A DNA stretch of 64,000 nucleotides. Origin: JAWKUK01 sp964402175 (GTDB taxonomy: Bacteria; Planctomycetota; UBA1135; GCA-002686595). Below the pieces are notes generated by a model that made no database searches, was not told where the DNA came from, and saw only the letters and a list, made by a program, of their open reading frames with translations. Shown here in pieces: positions 34,804 through 42,621 of the stretch. The stretch is from the NCBI GenBank assembly GCA_964402175.1, contig CAYOBN010000014.1, positions 1-64,000 of the forward strand, given 5' to 3'. Position numbers and translations under genes: made by a program. Within the stretch, counting starts at the first letter, position 1, and the number at the start of each line of letters is the position of its first letter.

Positions 34804-34956
34804 TTGGTCGCGGTGCGCAGCCCAGGGAACCGCCTGCGGAGTGGCCCGAGTGCCCCGCTGGATCCGCCCCGCACGACCTCGTCCGACCATATGCCAGTGC
34901 TCGCGCGCAGGGGCGCTTCGCCACCCAGGCACGGTCCGCCGCGATAACCTCGGTGC

Positions 34957-35928
34957 ATGAAGACACTTGGCCCCGCCCTCCTGTTCTGCCTCATACCGAC
35001 TGCGCTGGCCCAGACCGTCGTGATCAACTTCGACGTCCTGCCCGGTCCCGACAACCAGCTCGGCACCCCGGACGACGTGCCGATCGTCGCTCCATCGACC
35101 TTCGCTGCGCAGACGCTGCAGTTGACGAACGAATTCACAGCGCTCGGCATCGACTTCACACCGAACCCGCCGATCCAGAACCAGAACGAGGTCCTCATCG
35201 CGACGTCCTTCACGACTCCGCCGACCTACACTGCCCCGAACATCTTCGCGTCCTCGGGGACCCTGCCGATCGAAGCGACGTTCTCGGTGCCCGTGCGCCG
35301 GGTGCGTGCGCTGGTCGGGATCTCGGGAGGCGCCGACACCCTCGAGATCTACGATGCCGCTGGAGCGTTGCTCGGCTCGATGGAAGGAGACGACGTGGAG
35401 GTCGAGCTCTCTTCGACGACGCCGATCGTGCGTTTCGTCGTACGTGCGACCGTGGGCACGACACCTGCGATCGACAACCTCGAATACGAGGTCGTGGGGT
35501 CACTGGGGACGGTCTATTGCTCCCCGGCGGTGCCCAACTCCACCGGGGCCTCGGCGACGATCGCCGCCAGCGGCAGCACTGTCCTGGTCAACAACAACCT
35601 CCGACTGACCGCTTCGTCACTGCCGCTCTCCTCGTTCGGCTTCTTCCTCGACAGCCGCACACAGGGTCTGATCAACCAGCCAGGCGGTAGCCAGGGTGTG
35701 CTGTGCCTCGGGGGCGCCATCGGCCGCTTCGTAGGGCCGGGCCAGATCCAGAACAGCGGCGCAGCCGGCGAGTTCTCGCTGCAGCTCAACCTCCAGGCCC
35801 TGCCCACGCCCACGGGGCCCGTCGCGGCCCTGCCGGGGGAGTCGTGGAACTTCCAGGCCTGGTATCGCGACGCGGTAGGTGGCGTCGCGACGTCGAACTT
35901 CACCTCCGCGGTGACGATCACGTTCTAG
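34957..35928 (+). CDS. Secreted protein with shared C-terminal domain
   Basis: A 323-residue exported protein of unknown function. Signal peptide MKTLGPALLFCLIPTALAQ. Residues 20-185 form a beta-sandwich-like domain with a calcium-loop-like PGPDNQLGTPDDVPI stretch and a choice-of-anchor style GISGGADTLEIYDAAGALLG. The last 135 residues are the C-terminal domain shared with the proteins at 6308-7990 and 38118-38684: YCSPAVPNSTGASATI, GGSQGVLCLGGAIGRF, GESWNFQAWYRD, SNFTSAVTITF. The 222 bases upstream hold only the possible SulP terminator. Confidence 0.75.
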   Translation: MKTLGPALLFCLIPTALAQTVVINFDVLPGPDNQLGTPDDVPIVAPSTFAAQTLQLTNEFTALGIDFTPNPPIQNQNEVLIATSFTTPPTYTAPNIFASSGTLPIEATFSVPVRRVRALVGISGGADTLEIYDAAGALLGSMEGDDVEVELSSTTPIVRFVVRATVGTTPAIDNLEYEVVGSLGTVYCSPAVPNSTGASATIAASGSTVLVNNNLRLTASSLPLSSFGFFLDSRTQGLINQPGGSQGVLCLGGAIGRFVGPGQIQNSGAAGEFSLQLNLQALPTPTGPVAALPGESWNFQAWYRDAVGGVATSNFTSAVTITF

Positions 35929-36013
35929 CAGCCTGCGCCGCAAAAGCCGGTCCGACGGGCGGTAGCCGCGTACGGGCTCGCGAGGCGCAACGAGTCCCCC
36001 AGCGCGACACGCG

Positions 36014-36095
36014 ATCGGGGACCTTGTTGCGGAGGCGCGAGCGCGCGGGGCCGCCGCTCGGCGGATCGAGTCCTGAGGCGCGGGCTCCTGGCGCT
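36014..36095. repeat. Intergenic repeat, copy 2
   Basis: Begins ATCGGGGACCTTGTTGC and ends GGCGCGGGCTCCTGGCGC, matching copy 1 (15479-15563) in 16 of 17 and 16 of 18 bases at the two ends, with the ends at nearly the same distance (63 against 65 bases). Its centre has a less perfect hairpin. Like copy 1 it lies between convergent genes (stops at 35928 and 36125). Confidence 0.5.
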
Positions 36096-36124
36096 GGGAC
36101 ATCGACACCGTGGCTACCGTCACG

Positions 36125-38002
36125 TCAGCGCTGCGGGCGCTTCGTCAGGGTCAGGACGTCGAAGAGGCGGCCCTCTTCGTCGACGGCGTGCAGCTCGAGG
36201 TGTCGGCCGTGCAGGGCGACCTGCACGAAGTGGTGGCGCCGCACCTTCTTGAAGCCGAACGAGGTGTTCACAGGGTCGAAGTCCTCGAGGCGCCCGCCGC
36301 CGCCCGCTGCGGTGATGTAGAGCACGCCGCCGTCTTCATAGGGCACGACGCGGCCCGCCTGGATCGGGAAGGTGCGCTCGTAGTCGTGCACGTGGCCCGA
36401 GAAGCAGATGTCGACCCCGTATTGCTCGAGGAGGCCGACGATGTTCCGCACGTTCAAGTCGCCGCGGGTCGAGGGTCCGGTCAGGGTGTCGCCGTAGTCG
36501 TCGGAGTCCGAGGTGTACGGCGGTTGGTGCAAGACCGCGAAGCGCCAAGTGGCGCGCGAGCGTGCGAGGGCGCTCTGGAGCCATGAGAGCTGCTCGGATT
36601 GGTCCGCGAGCGAGCGATTGCCGTCGAGCATGAAGAACTCGGCGTCGCCGTAGGTGAACGAGTACCAACGCTCGGGCGCCGGCAGGTCCATGTAGTCGTA
36701 GTAGTGGCACGCGTCCTGCTCGTGGTTGCCGAGGACCGGCATCAGAGGTACGTTCGCGAGCAGAGCGCCCAGGTGGCGGAAGAAGTAGTCCGTCCACTCC
36801 GACTTCGCGCTGCCCGTATCGACGAGGTCACCGGCCAGAACGAGGAAGTTCGGGCGCTGCTCCTGGATCAAATCGGCGATGCGGCGCGCGACTTTGCCGT
36901 TGGTCTGGGTGTCGCCGACGACGGCGAAGGTGAACGCTTGCCCTGTGGATGCTGCGGTGCGGAAGGCGCCGATCGGGCCCGTGAGCGCCACAGGTTCGTC
37001 GGGTTCACGCGGTGCGTCGGGGGGCGCTGCGCTGGTCAGGGTGACCTCGTAGAAGTACTTCTGGTCAGGCAGCAGGCCCGGCAGGCGCACGGTGTGCAAT
37101 GCCCGCGCTTCGGCGGCGACGATGACCCGCCACTCGGGCTCGTCATCGCGGCGATAGCGCAGGGTCAGCGTCGCAGGTTCGGTGGCTTCGCAGCCGATGC
37201 TGATCGCGTCCGTGGTCGGCCATGTGAGGTACGGACGGACGAGCCAGTCGAATCGAATGTCGTCCCAAGCGGGCAAGCTGCGGCGCGGGTGATCGGCCTC
37301 TGCGGCGAGCGCCTCGGCGCTCGCCGCCCCGGCGCGCAGCGTGACCTCTGCCAAGCGCCCATCGAGCGGATGGTGCTCGTCGCGGTCGCGGTACCCGCCC
37401 ACGACGAACTCGCCGAAGTCCGCGTAGAGCACCGCGCCCGACTGAGCGCTCGATTCGGCGTCCAGCACACCGTCGACGTAGAGGCGCATCACCGCGCCGT
37501 CGTATGTCGCCGCCACATGCCGCCACGCCCCATAGCGATGGGCCGCCCGCCCGCGCAGGTACGTGACCTTCCCGTCCCCATCGTCCGCACCGGCAGTGGC
37601 CAGGGCGAACGTGAAGCGCTCCTCGTCGTAACCCAGCAGCCAGCCCTTCTCGAAGTTGCCGTTGTCTTCGAGGCGACCCGCGATTCCGCCCCAGCGCTCG
37701 GGCCGCTCGACTGCGACCCAGGCCGTGACGGTGAAAGGACCGCGCGGCAGCGGCACGGCAGCGGCGTCGCCGGCGCGCCAGAGATCGCTCTCGGAGTTGA
37801 AGAGGAGCCCGCCGCCGTAGGCCTCGGGGGCGAACCGCAGCGGGCCCTGGGGCGCGGTGAGCCCGCCCGCTTCGAGGGCGCCCTCGACGGCTGCGAAGCG
37901 CCAAGCCTCTGGCGCTGCGAGCGGCATGAGCCGCGCGCTGCCGGCGAGCGCCGTGAGGCCGAACGAGAGGGCGATCCAGCGGGGACGGTGCGACGTGGAC
38001 AT
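36125..38002 (-). CDS. Secreted purple-acid-phosphatase-like metallophosphatase with LamG domain
   Basis: A 625-residue exported protein. The ATG at 38002 begins MSTSHRPRWIALSFGLTALA, a signal-like segment. Residues about 40-240 are a LamG/concanavalin-type sandwich (GPFTVTAWVAVERPERWGG ... WRHVAATYDGAVMRLYVDG), then a fibronectin-III-like domain as in purple acid phosphatases (ISIGCEATEPATLTLRYRR), then a calcineurin-like phosphatase from about 370: VVGDTQTN, LAGDLVDTG, VLGNHEQD and FSGHVHDYERTF supply the metal-binding Asp, Asn and His residues. Probably hydrolyses phosphoesters outside the cytoplasm. It ends convergent with the gene at 34957-35928, with repeat copy 2 between them. Confidence 0.88.
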   Translation of the reverse strand: MSTSHRPRWIALSFGLTALAGSARLMPLAAPEAWRFAAVEGALEAGGLTAPQGPLRFAPEAYGGGLLFNSESDLWRAGDAAAVPLPRGPFTVTAWVAVERPERWGGIAGRLEDNGNFEKGWLLGYDEERFTFALATAGADDGDGKVTYLRGRAAHRYGAWRHVAATYDGAVMRLYVDGVLDAESSAQSGAVLYADFGEFVVGGYRDRDEHHPLDGRLAEVTLRAGAASAEALAAEADHPRRSLPAWDDIRFDWLVRPYLTWPTTDAISIGCEATEPATLTLRYRRDDEPEWRVIVAAEARALHTVRLPGLLPDQKYFYEVTLTSAAPPDAPREPDEPVALTGPIGAFRTAASTGQAFTFAVVGDTQTNGKVARRIADLIQEQRPNFLVLAGDLVDTGSAKSEWTDYFFRHLGALLANVPLMPVLGNHEQDACHYYDYMDLPAPERWYSFTYGDAEFFMLDGNRSLADQSEQLSWLQSALARSRATWRFAVLHQPPYTSDSDDYGDTLTGPSTRGDLNVRNIVGLLEQYGVDICFSGHVHDYERTFPIQAGRVVPYEDGGVLYITAAGGGGRLEDFDPVNTSFGFKKVRRHHFVQVALHGRHLELHAVDEEGRLFDVLTLTKRPQR

Positions 38003-38117
38003 GCGCGAGAGTGTGACCGATCCCGGTCCTCCCGGGCGAGCGCCGAGGGCAGCGGTCACACAACCTTCGCGCGCGCCTGATGTCGCCCCCTCCCTGCCCA
38101 GCGCGCCGTCGAACGCT

Positions 38118-38684
38118 TCAGAGCAGCGTCACGCTGCGAGCGCCCGTGAAGTTGGACACCGCGGCGCCGCCGACGCTGTCGCGGTGCCAAGCTTGGAAGA
38201 ACCAGGTCTCACCCGCGGCAGCGCTCACCGTGCCCGTGGGCGACGGCAGCGTGCCGAGGTCCACCGAGATGCCGAAGACCCCCGCCGCAGCGCTCGAGCC
38301 CACCTCGCCGGGCCGCGCGAAGCGCCCGATCGGTGCGCTGAGGCGGAGGTTCCCGAGGCTGCCCCCCGGGTTCGTCGTCAAGAGCGGCGTGCGCGAGCAG
38401 AGGAACATGCACGTCGCTGCGGGGGGCAGCTCGACAGCGGTCAGCGCCAGAGGCAGGGCCGTCGACGCCACATTGCCGGTGACCTCGAGCTCACCCGAGC
38501 GTCCCGTCGAGTTCGCCACCGTCGTGCAGATGCCGACAGTCGCGCCTTCGGAGCGCTCGTACGCGCCCCGGTCCGGCAGGACACCAGCGCGCAAGACTCC
38601 GCGCTGGTCGACGACGGCGCTCAGCTCGGCCTGCGCGAGGAGCCGTTCGTTCTTGCGTTGCAGGTCGACCTGTTTCGGCGCCGG
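38118..38684 (-). pseudogene. 3' remnant of a secreted beta-helix protein with the shared C-terminal domain
   Basis: The frame encodes only the tail of a secreted protein: VVDQRGVLRAGVLPDRGAYE, which matches the closing D-Q-R-G ... D-(I/R)-G-A-(F/Y)-E turn of polymorphic beta-helix proteins, followed by the C-terminal domain (CTTVANSTGRSGELEV, GSLGNLRLSAPIGRF, GETWFFQAWHRD, SNFTGARSVTLL). There is no ATG, signal peptide or ribosome binding site; upstream it runs directly into the sigma-factor remnant near 38680. It is therefore a truncated gene fused to another broken gene. Confidence 0.65.
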
Positions 38685-39109
38685 CGCGCCGTGGACTCGT
38701 CGACGCCGATGCGGTGGGCGATCTCGGTGACGCTCAGCTACTCCTCGTAGCGCAGCAGCACGACGTCGCGCAGCGGCTCAGCGAGCGCGAGCACAGCGGT
38801 GGCGACGCGCTGCCGGCGCTCGACGCGCAGCAGGGGCTCGTCCGCCGCGTCGGCAGTGACCTCGCCGCGCTCGGTCGCGCGGCGCCGTTCACGCGCGCTG
38901 CGTGCGGCCTCGCCGCGCCAGCGATCGAGCGCTGCGTGCTTGGCGGCTCGGGTGAGCCAGCCGACCCCGAACGTTCCACCCGTACGCAGCGCGCGCAACC
39001 AGGCGTCCTGGGTTGCATCGTCCGCGATCGACGGGTCGGCGAGCAGCCCGCGCACGGCGCGGACGACGAACGTGTGTTGATCGGATAGGGCGTTGAGGGA
39101 GGTCTTCAT
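38675..39109 (-). pseudogene. ECF-type sigma factor broken by an in-frame TAG
   Basis: From ATG 39109 the first 123 residues are a planctomycete-type sigma-70 family protein: region 2 with DDATQDAWLRAL and WLTRAAKHAALDRWRGEAAR, and the start of region 4 (AEPLRDVVLLRYEE). At 38740-38738 there is TAG, after which the same frame continues with the helix-turn-helix LSVTEIAHRIGVDESTARRR, so the stop cuts off the DNA-binding helix. Beyond about 38675 the similarity ends and the sequence passes into the secreted-protein remnant. Both the stop and the lost 3' end indicate a pseudogene; recoding of TAG is very unlikely in this group. Confidence 0.7.
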
Positions 39110-39359
39110 CTGGCAGTCGGTGAGAGGGTCTCACCGGCATGACGGAGCTGGGAGCCCTGTTCGGGCGTCCGTTTCCGGGAAAAGTCCTGTGCGCCCGAGA
39201 AGCTGGGGACGAACGCGGGGATCGCAGGCGTGCTGGGTGCGGGTTCGGCCGATACAGGGGAGCCGAACGCCCAACGCCGCTCGGGCTAGGGCCGCGCCAG
39301 TCGCCGCATGTCCCTCGCCCCGCATCCCGGCTACGGGGTGCGACGAACTCACCTTTGCC

Positions 39360-40427
39360 ATGACGCTCCGCCGCACCTTCCTCGCCTGTGCCGCCCTGCC
39401 GGCTCTTCTGTTCGCTCCGGCCCTCGCGGCGTGTGCCAGCGGCCCCGCTCCGCAGGACGTCGCGATCCTGGACACACCGAGCGCCAGCTCGGGCGAGACT
39501 CCGGCGCGGGCGGTCGTGTTGCCCTCGGGTGAGCTCACCCGGGACACGGAGCAGCGCTACGAGTACTTGTCCGACTTCGCCGTCTTCGTCGGGCGCGAGG
39601 TCGGCACCGACAAGGGCCTCGTCCTGGCATTCGATGCCAACCGCGGGCGCGACCGCGAGAAGTACGCCGCCGAGCACTTCGCGGTGCTGTGGGTCGAAGG
39701 CAAGGGCTGGGTCGAGCTCGACGTCACCGCGACGTTCAAGGGTGTCGCCGAGCAGTTCAGCACGACGTACGGCGCGGTCTTGCCGTCGACGGACCGCGCG
39801 CAGGTGACCGGCACCGCCGGGACGGGCCTGAAGCTCGAGGTACCGAAGCACGCGCTCGTCCTGAACGCTGAGCCGTGTGTCATCGAGACCGACCAGCGCA
39901 ACAAGCGCGATGGGTTCGTCACGGGCTCGTCGGCGGGCACGCTGCGCTACGGCGAGCGCGAGTTCGTGGGCATCGTGCACCACGAGTTCACGTACCTCGC
40001 CGGTGTGAACCCGCTCGCAAAGACGTACACGGACCTCTTCGGGGACGGCTTCCACAGCGTCTACGCCCTGGTCGGCACCAGCGGAGCGCTGCGTGTGCAC
40101 CGCTCGGGCGGTCGGCTCGAGCCGCTGATCGGGACCCACTCCGGCTTCTTCGCCGCGGACGCGGCGGCGCGCGGCACGGGACAGCTCAGCGGCTTGAAGC
40201 TGGAGACGTCGAAGAAGTCGCTCGGCGGCCTCTTCCGCTGGCCGGGGCGTTACAAGACACAGGCCACGCTGGGCGAGCGCAACGTGGCGGTGCAGGTCGA
40301 TCTGAAGGACCGGGAGACGCTGATCAACTACGTCTTCGGCGGCGTCGCGATCGCGATCGCGAAGGGCGAAGTGACCGTCGACGGCGCGAAGTCCCCGGTC
40401 CTGGGTTTCAGCCTGATCGTGCTCTGA
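39360..40427 (+). CDS. Predicted lipoprotein of unknown function
   Basis: A 355-residue exported protein. The start at 39360 gives MTLRRTFLACAALPALLFAP followed by ALAACASG, with a lipobox (LAAC, Cys25). The mature part is rich in beta-strands (YLSDFAVFVGREVGTDKGLV, HFAVLWVEGKGWVELDVTA, REFVGIVHHEFTYLAG) and could be lipocalin-like, but no family motif is certain. A 250-base region separates it from the divergent sigma-factor remnant and contains no gene. The product ends convergent with the PQQ-propeller gene, whose stop lies four bases away. Confidence 0.65.
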   Translation: MTLRRTFLACAALPALLFAPALAACASGPAPQDVAILDTPSASSGETPARAVVLPSGELTRDTEQRYEYLSDFAVFVGREVGTDKGLVLAFDANRGRDREKYAAEHFAVLWVEGKGWVELDVTATFKGVAEQFSTTYGAVLPSTDRAQVTGTAGTGLKLEVPKHALVLNAEPCVIETDQRNKRDGFVTGSSAGTLRYGEREFVGIVHHEFTYLAGVNPLAKTYTDLFGDGFHSVYALVGTSGALRVHRSGGRLEPLIGTHSGFFAADAAARGTGQLSGLKLETSKKSLGGLFRWPGRYKTQATLGERNVAVQVDLKDRETLINYVFGGVAIAIAKGEVTVDGAKSPVLGFSLIVL

Positions 40428-40431
40428 AGGC

Positions 40432-41886
40432 TCACTCCGCAGCGGCGCCGAAGCAGTACAGCTTGCGCTCCGAGCGGACGTAGACGCGGCCGTGCGCGAG
40501 GGCGGGGGTCGACCAGACCTTGCCCTCGACTGTCGCCGAGGAGAGGACCGACCAGTCCTCGCCCGCGGAGACCACGGAGAGCTGGCCGGACAGGCTCGCC
40601 GCAAGGATGCGCCCTTCCGCGGCAACCGGCGACGCAAAGTACTGGTCGGGTTCGCCGATGCGGTCCTGTTTGCCGACTTTGCCCGTGCGCGCATCGAGCG
40701 CGGTGAGGATGCCGCCCTCTTTCAGCAGATAGACGGTCCCGTCCACCAAGACCGGCGAGACGAGGTCCGACAGCCCGCGCCGCCCGTCGTAGCGCCACGC
40801 GACGTGGGTCTCGGTCACGTCACCGACGAGCGGTTTGCCTTCGACGTCGAGGTCGATCGCGAGGAGGCCACCCTTGGCCGTCTGCGTGGATTGCAAGTAG
40901 ACGTACTCGCGTTCGTCGAGCAGCTCGTCGCCGTCGAGGTCCCAGATGAACCACGTCTGCTGCATGCCCTCTTGCGGCCACTCCGCGCGCGAGATCTTGC
41001 CGTCGGCGTCAGCGTCTTTGTCCGCCAACGCCTCTGCGAACGCTTGGCCGACGCTCGGCAAGCCGAACTCGGTCGACGAAGGCATGTACGCGCTGACGAT
41101 GCAGAGGTCTTCGAAGTAGAGCGGCACCGCCTTCGACTGCCACGCGGAGCCGGTGGCCCACCAGATGCGCTCGCCCGTCGCGAGCGAGTACCCCGTCACT
41201 TGGTAGGAGCCTGAAACGATGACCTGAACGCCGCCTTCCCGCGGCGTGTAGATCGAAGGCGTCGCGTAGCTGTGCAGGGCGCCGTCGCGCTGCGTACGCC
41301 AGCGCTCCTCCCCCGTGCGCGCATCGAGCGCGACGAGCGCCGAGCCGCCGTCCTGGTCGAGCTGCAGCACGACCATCCCACCGTGCACGACGGGCGACGT
41401 CGCCAATCCGTGCGGGATGTTGTACGGAGCGCCGAGTGACTTCCGCCAGAGCTCCTTACCATCGAGGTCGTAGACGACGAGGCCGATGTGGTGGAAGAGG
41501 GCGTACACACGCTCGCCGTCGCTCACCGCAGTCGGAGCGGCATAGGAGTTGCCGCCCGGACGCGCGCCTTCGAACGGCACGGTGTTGCGCCAGAGCTCTT
41601 TGCCGGTGAGCGCGTCGTGGGCGACCGTGAAGAGGCTCTTCACCTCGACGCCGTCGTCGTTCTTCTTGCCTTCATAGCCGGTGGTGAACACGCGCCCACC
41701 GGCGACCGTCGGAGAGGAATATCCGTGCGGCACGGCGGCGGTCCAGAGCGGCTGGCCCTCGGCGCCGAGGACCGCGGGCAGGGTCGCGCCGGGCGCGGTG
41801 CCGCTGCCATTGGCGCCGCGGAAGCCGCCCCAAGGGGCGTCGGAGGAGAGCGAGAGGAGAGCGAGCAGGGTGAGGTGCGTCAGCAT
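40432..41886 (-). CDS. Secreted PQQ-like beta-propeller protein with EF-hand pair
   Basis: A 484-residue exported protein. Signal peptide MLTHLTLLALLSLSSDAP, then WGGFRGANGSG, the typical start of planctomycete outer-membrane-protein-assembly-BamB-like propellers. Repeats such as ALTGKELWR, DLDGKELWRKSL, ALDARTGEERWRT, SLATGERIWWATG and ALDARTGKVGKQ mark the blades. Inserted near residue 290 are two EF-hand-like calcium loops (DKDADADGKISRAEW and DLDGDELLDEREY). No enzymatic residues for a true quinoprotein dehydrogenase are evident, so it is more likely a binding or scaffold protein. It is divergent from the phosphatase-like gene at 42022. Confidence 0.82.
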   Translation of the reverse strand: MLTHLTLLALLSLSSDAPWGGFRGANGSGTAPGATLPAVLGAEGQPLWTAAVPHGYSSPTVAGGRVFTTGYEGKKNDDGVEVKSLFTVAHDALTGKELWRNTVPFEGARPGGNSYAAPTAVSDGERVYALFHHIGLVVYDLDGKELWRKSLGAPYNIPHGLATSPVVHGGMVVLQLDQDGGSALVALDARTGEERWRTQRDGALHSYATPSIYTPREGGVQVIVSGSYQVTGYSLATGERIWWATGSAWQSKAVPLYFEDLCIVSAYMPSSTEFGLPSVGQAFAEALADKDADADGKISRAEWPQEGMQQTWFIWDLDGDELLDEREYVYLQSTQTAKGGLLAIDLDVEGKPLVGDVTETHVAWRYDGRRGLSDLVSPVLVDGTVYLLKEGGILTALDARTGKVGKQDRIGEPDQYFASPVAAEGRILAASLSGQLSVVSAGEDWSVLSSATVEGKVWSTPALAHGRVYVRSERKLYCFGAAAE

Positions 41887-42021
41887 GGCGAAGTCGGGCG
41901 CTGGGCCGTTCGTGCGCAGCGCAGTCTAGGTGCGCTCGCCACGCCGGGAAGGGGCTCGCACAGCACTTACCTGGACCTGCGGGCTGCCTGAACACGGCGT
42001 ATCTGGTAGCGTCCCCGCACC

Positions 42022-42615
42022 ATGTTCCGAGGCCTCACCACCGCCGTCCTCCTCCTCGCGGTCCAGAGCTCCTGCGCCGTGGCCCCCGACACTGCGGAGA
42101 CCGCGCCGTCGCCCCTTCCCGCTGCCCTCGCCGTGACCGAGATCACCCCGCTGAAGCTCGCCGATACCCCGAACGTCCACGCCTTCGAAGGGCTCTTGAC
42201 GTCGGGCCAGCCGACCGTCGCGGGCCTCGAAGCCGCGGCGGCCATGGGCGTGCGCTCCGTGCTGAACAACCGCAAGGACAGCGAGCTCGAGAAGGTGCCG
42301 TTCGACGAGCGCGCGGTCGTCGAGGGCCTCGGCATGACCTACGTTCGGATCCCGTGGGGCGGCCCCGAGGAGCTGACGGACGAGGTGCTCGATCGCAGCG
42401 TCGCGTTCCTGCGCGAAGCGGAGCGCCCCGTGCTCTACCACTGTGCATCGGCGAACCGGGTCGGCGCTGCGTTCGCCGCGTGGCGCGCATTGGACCAGGA
42501 CGTCGAGATCGAAGCCGCGCTGGCGGAGGGTCGTAAGATCGGCCTGCGCACTGCAGCGCTGGAGCCGATCGTGCGCCGCTACGTCGAGCGTCGCCGCGCC
42601 GAGCGCGGTCGCTGA
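42022..42615 (+). CDS. DUF442/beta-lactamase-hydrolase-like phosphatase, exported
   Basis: A 197-residue protein with an N-terminal signal segment (MFRGLTTAVLLLAVQSSCAV). The rest is a DUF442-type dual-specificity-phosphatase-like domain: SGQPTVAGLEAAAAMGVRSV, LNNRKDSE, and the active-site loop HCASANRVGAAFA, with catalytic Cys and the Arg four residues further along, as in this family. The exported location is unusual for a phosphatase of this kind but common in planctomycetes. The next gene starts six bases after its stop, so they form an operon. Confidence 0.75.
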   Translation: MFRGLTTAVLLLAVQSSCAVAPDTAETAPSPLPAALAVTEITPLKLADTPNVHAFEGLLTSGQPTVAGLEAAAAMGVRSVLNNRKDSELEKVPFDERAVVEGLGMTYVRIPWGGPEELTDEVLDRSVAFLREAERPVLYHCASANRVGAAFAAWRALDQDVEIEAALAEGRKIGLRTAALEPIVRRYVERRRAERGR

Positions 42616-42621
42616 GCTCAC

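Noticed and set aside
38738..38740. TAG in the sigma factor as recoding
   Set aside because: TAG recoding is not expected in this group, and the gene also loses its 3' end shortly after, so a pseudogene is simpler.
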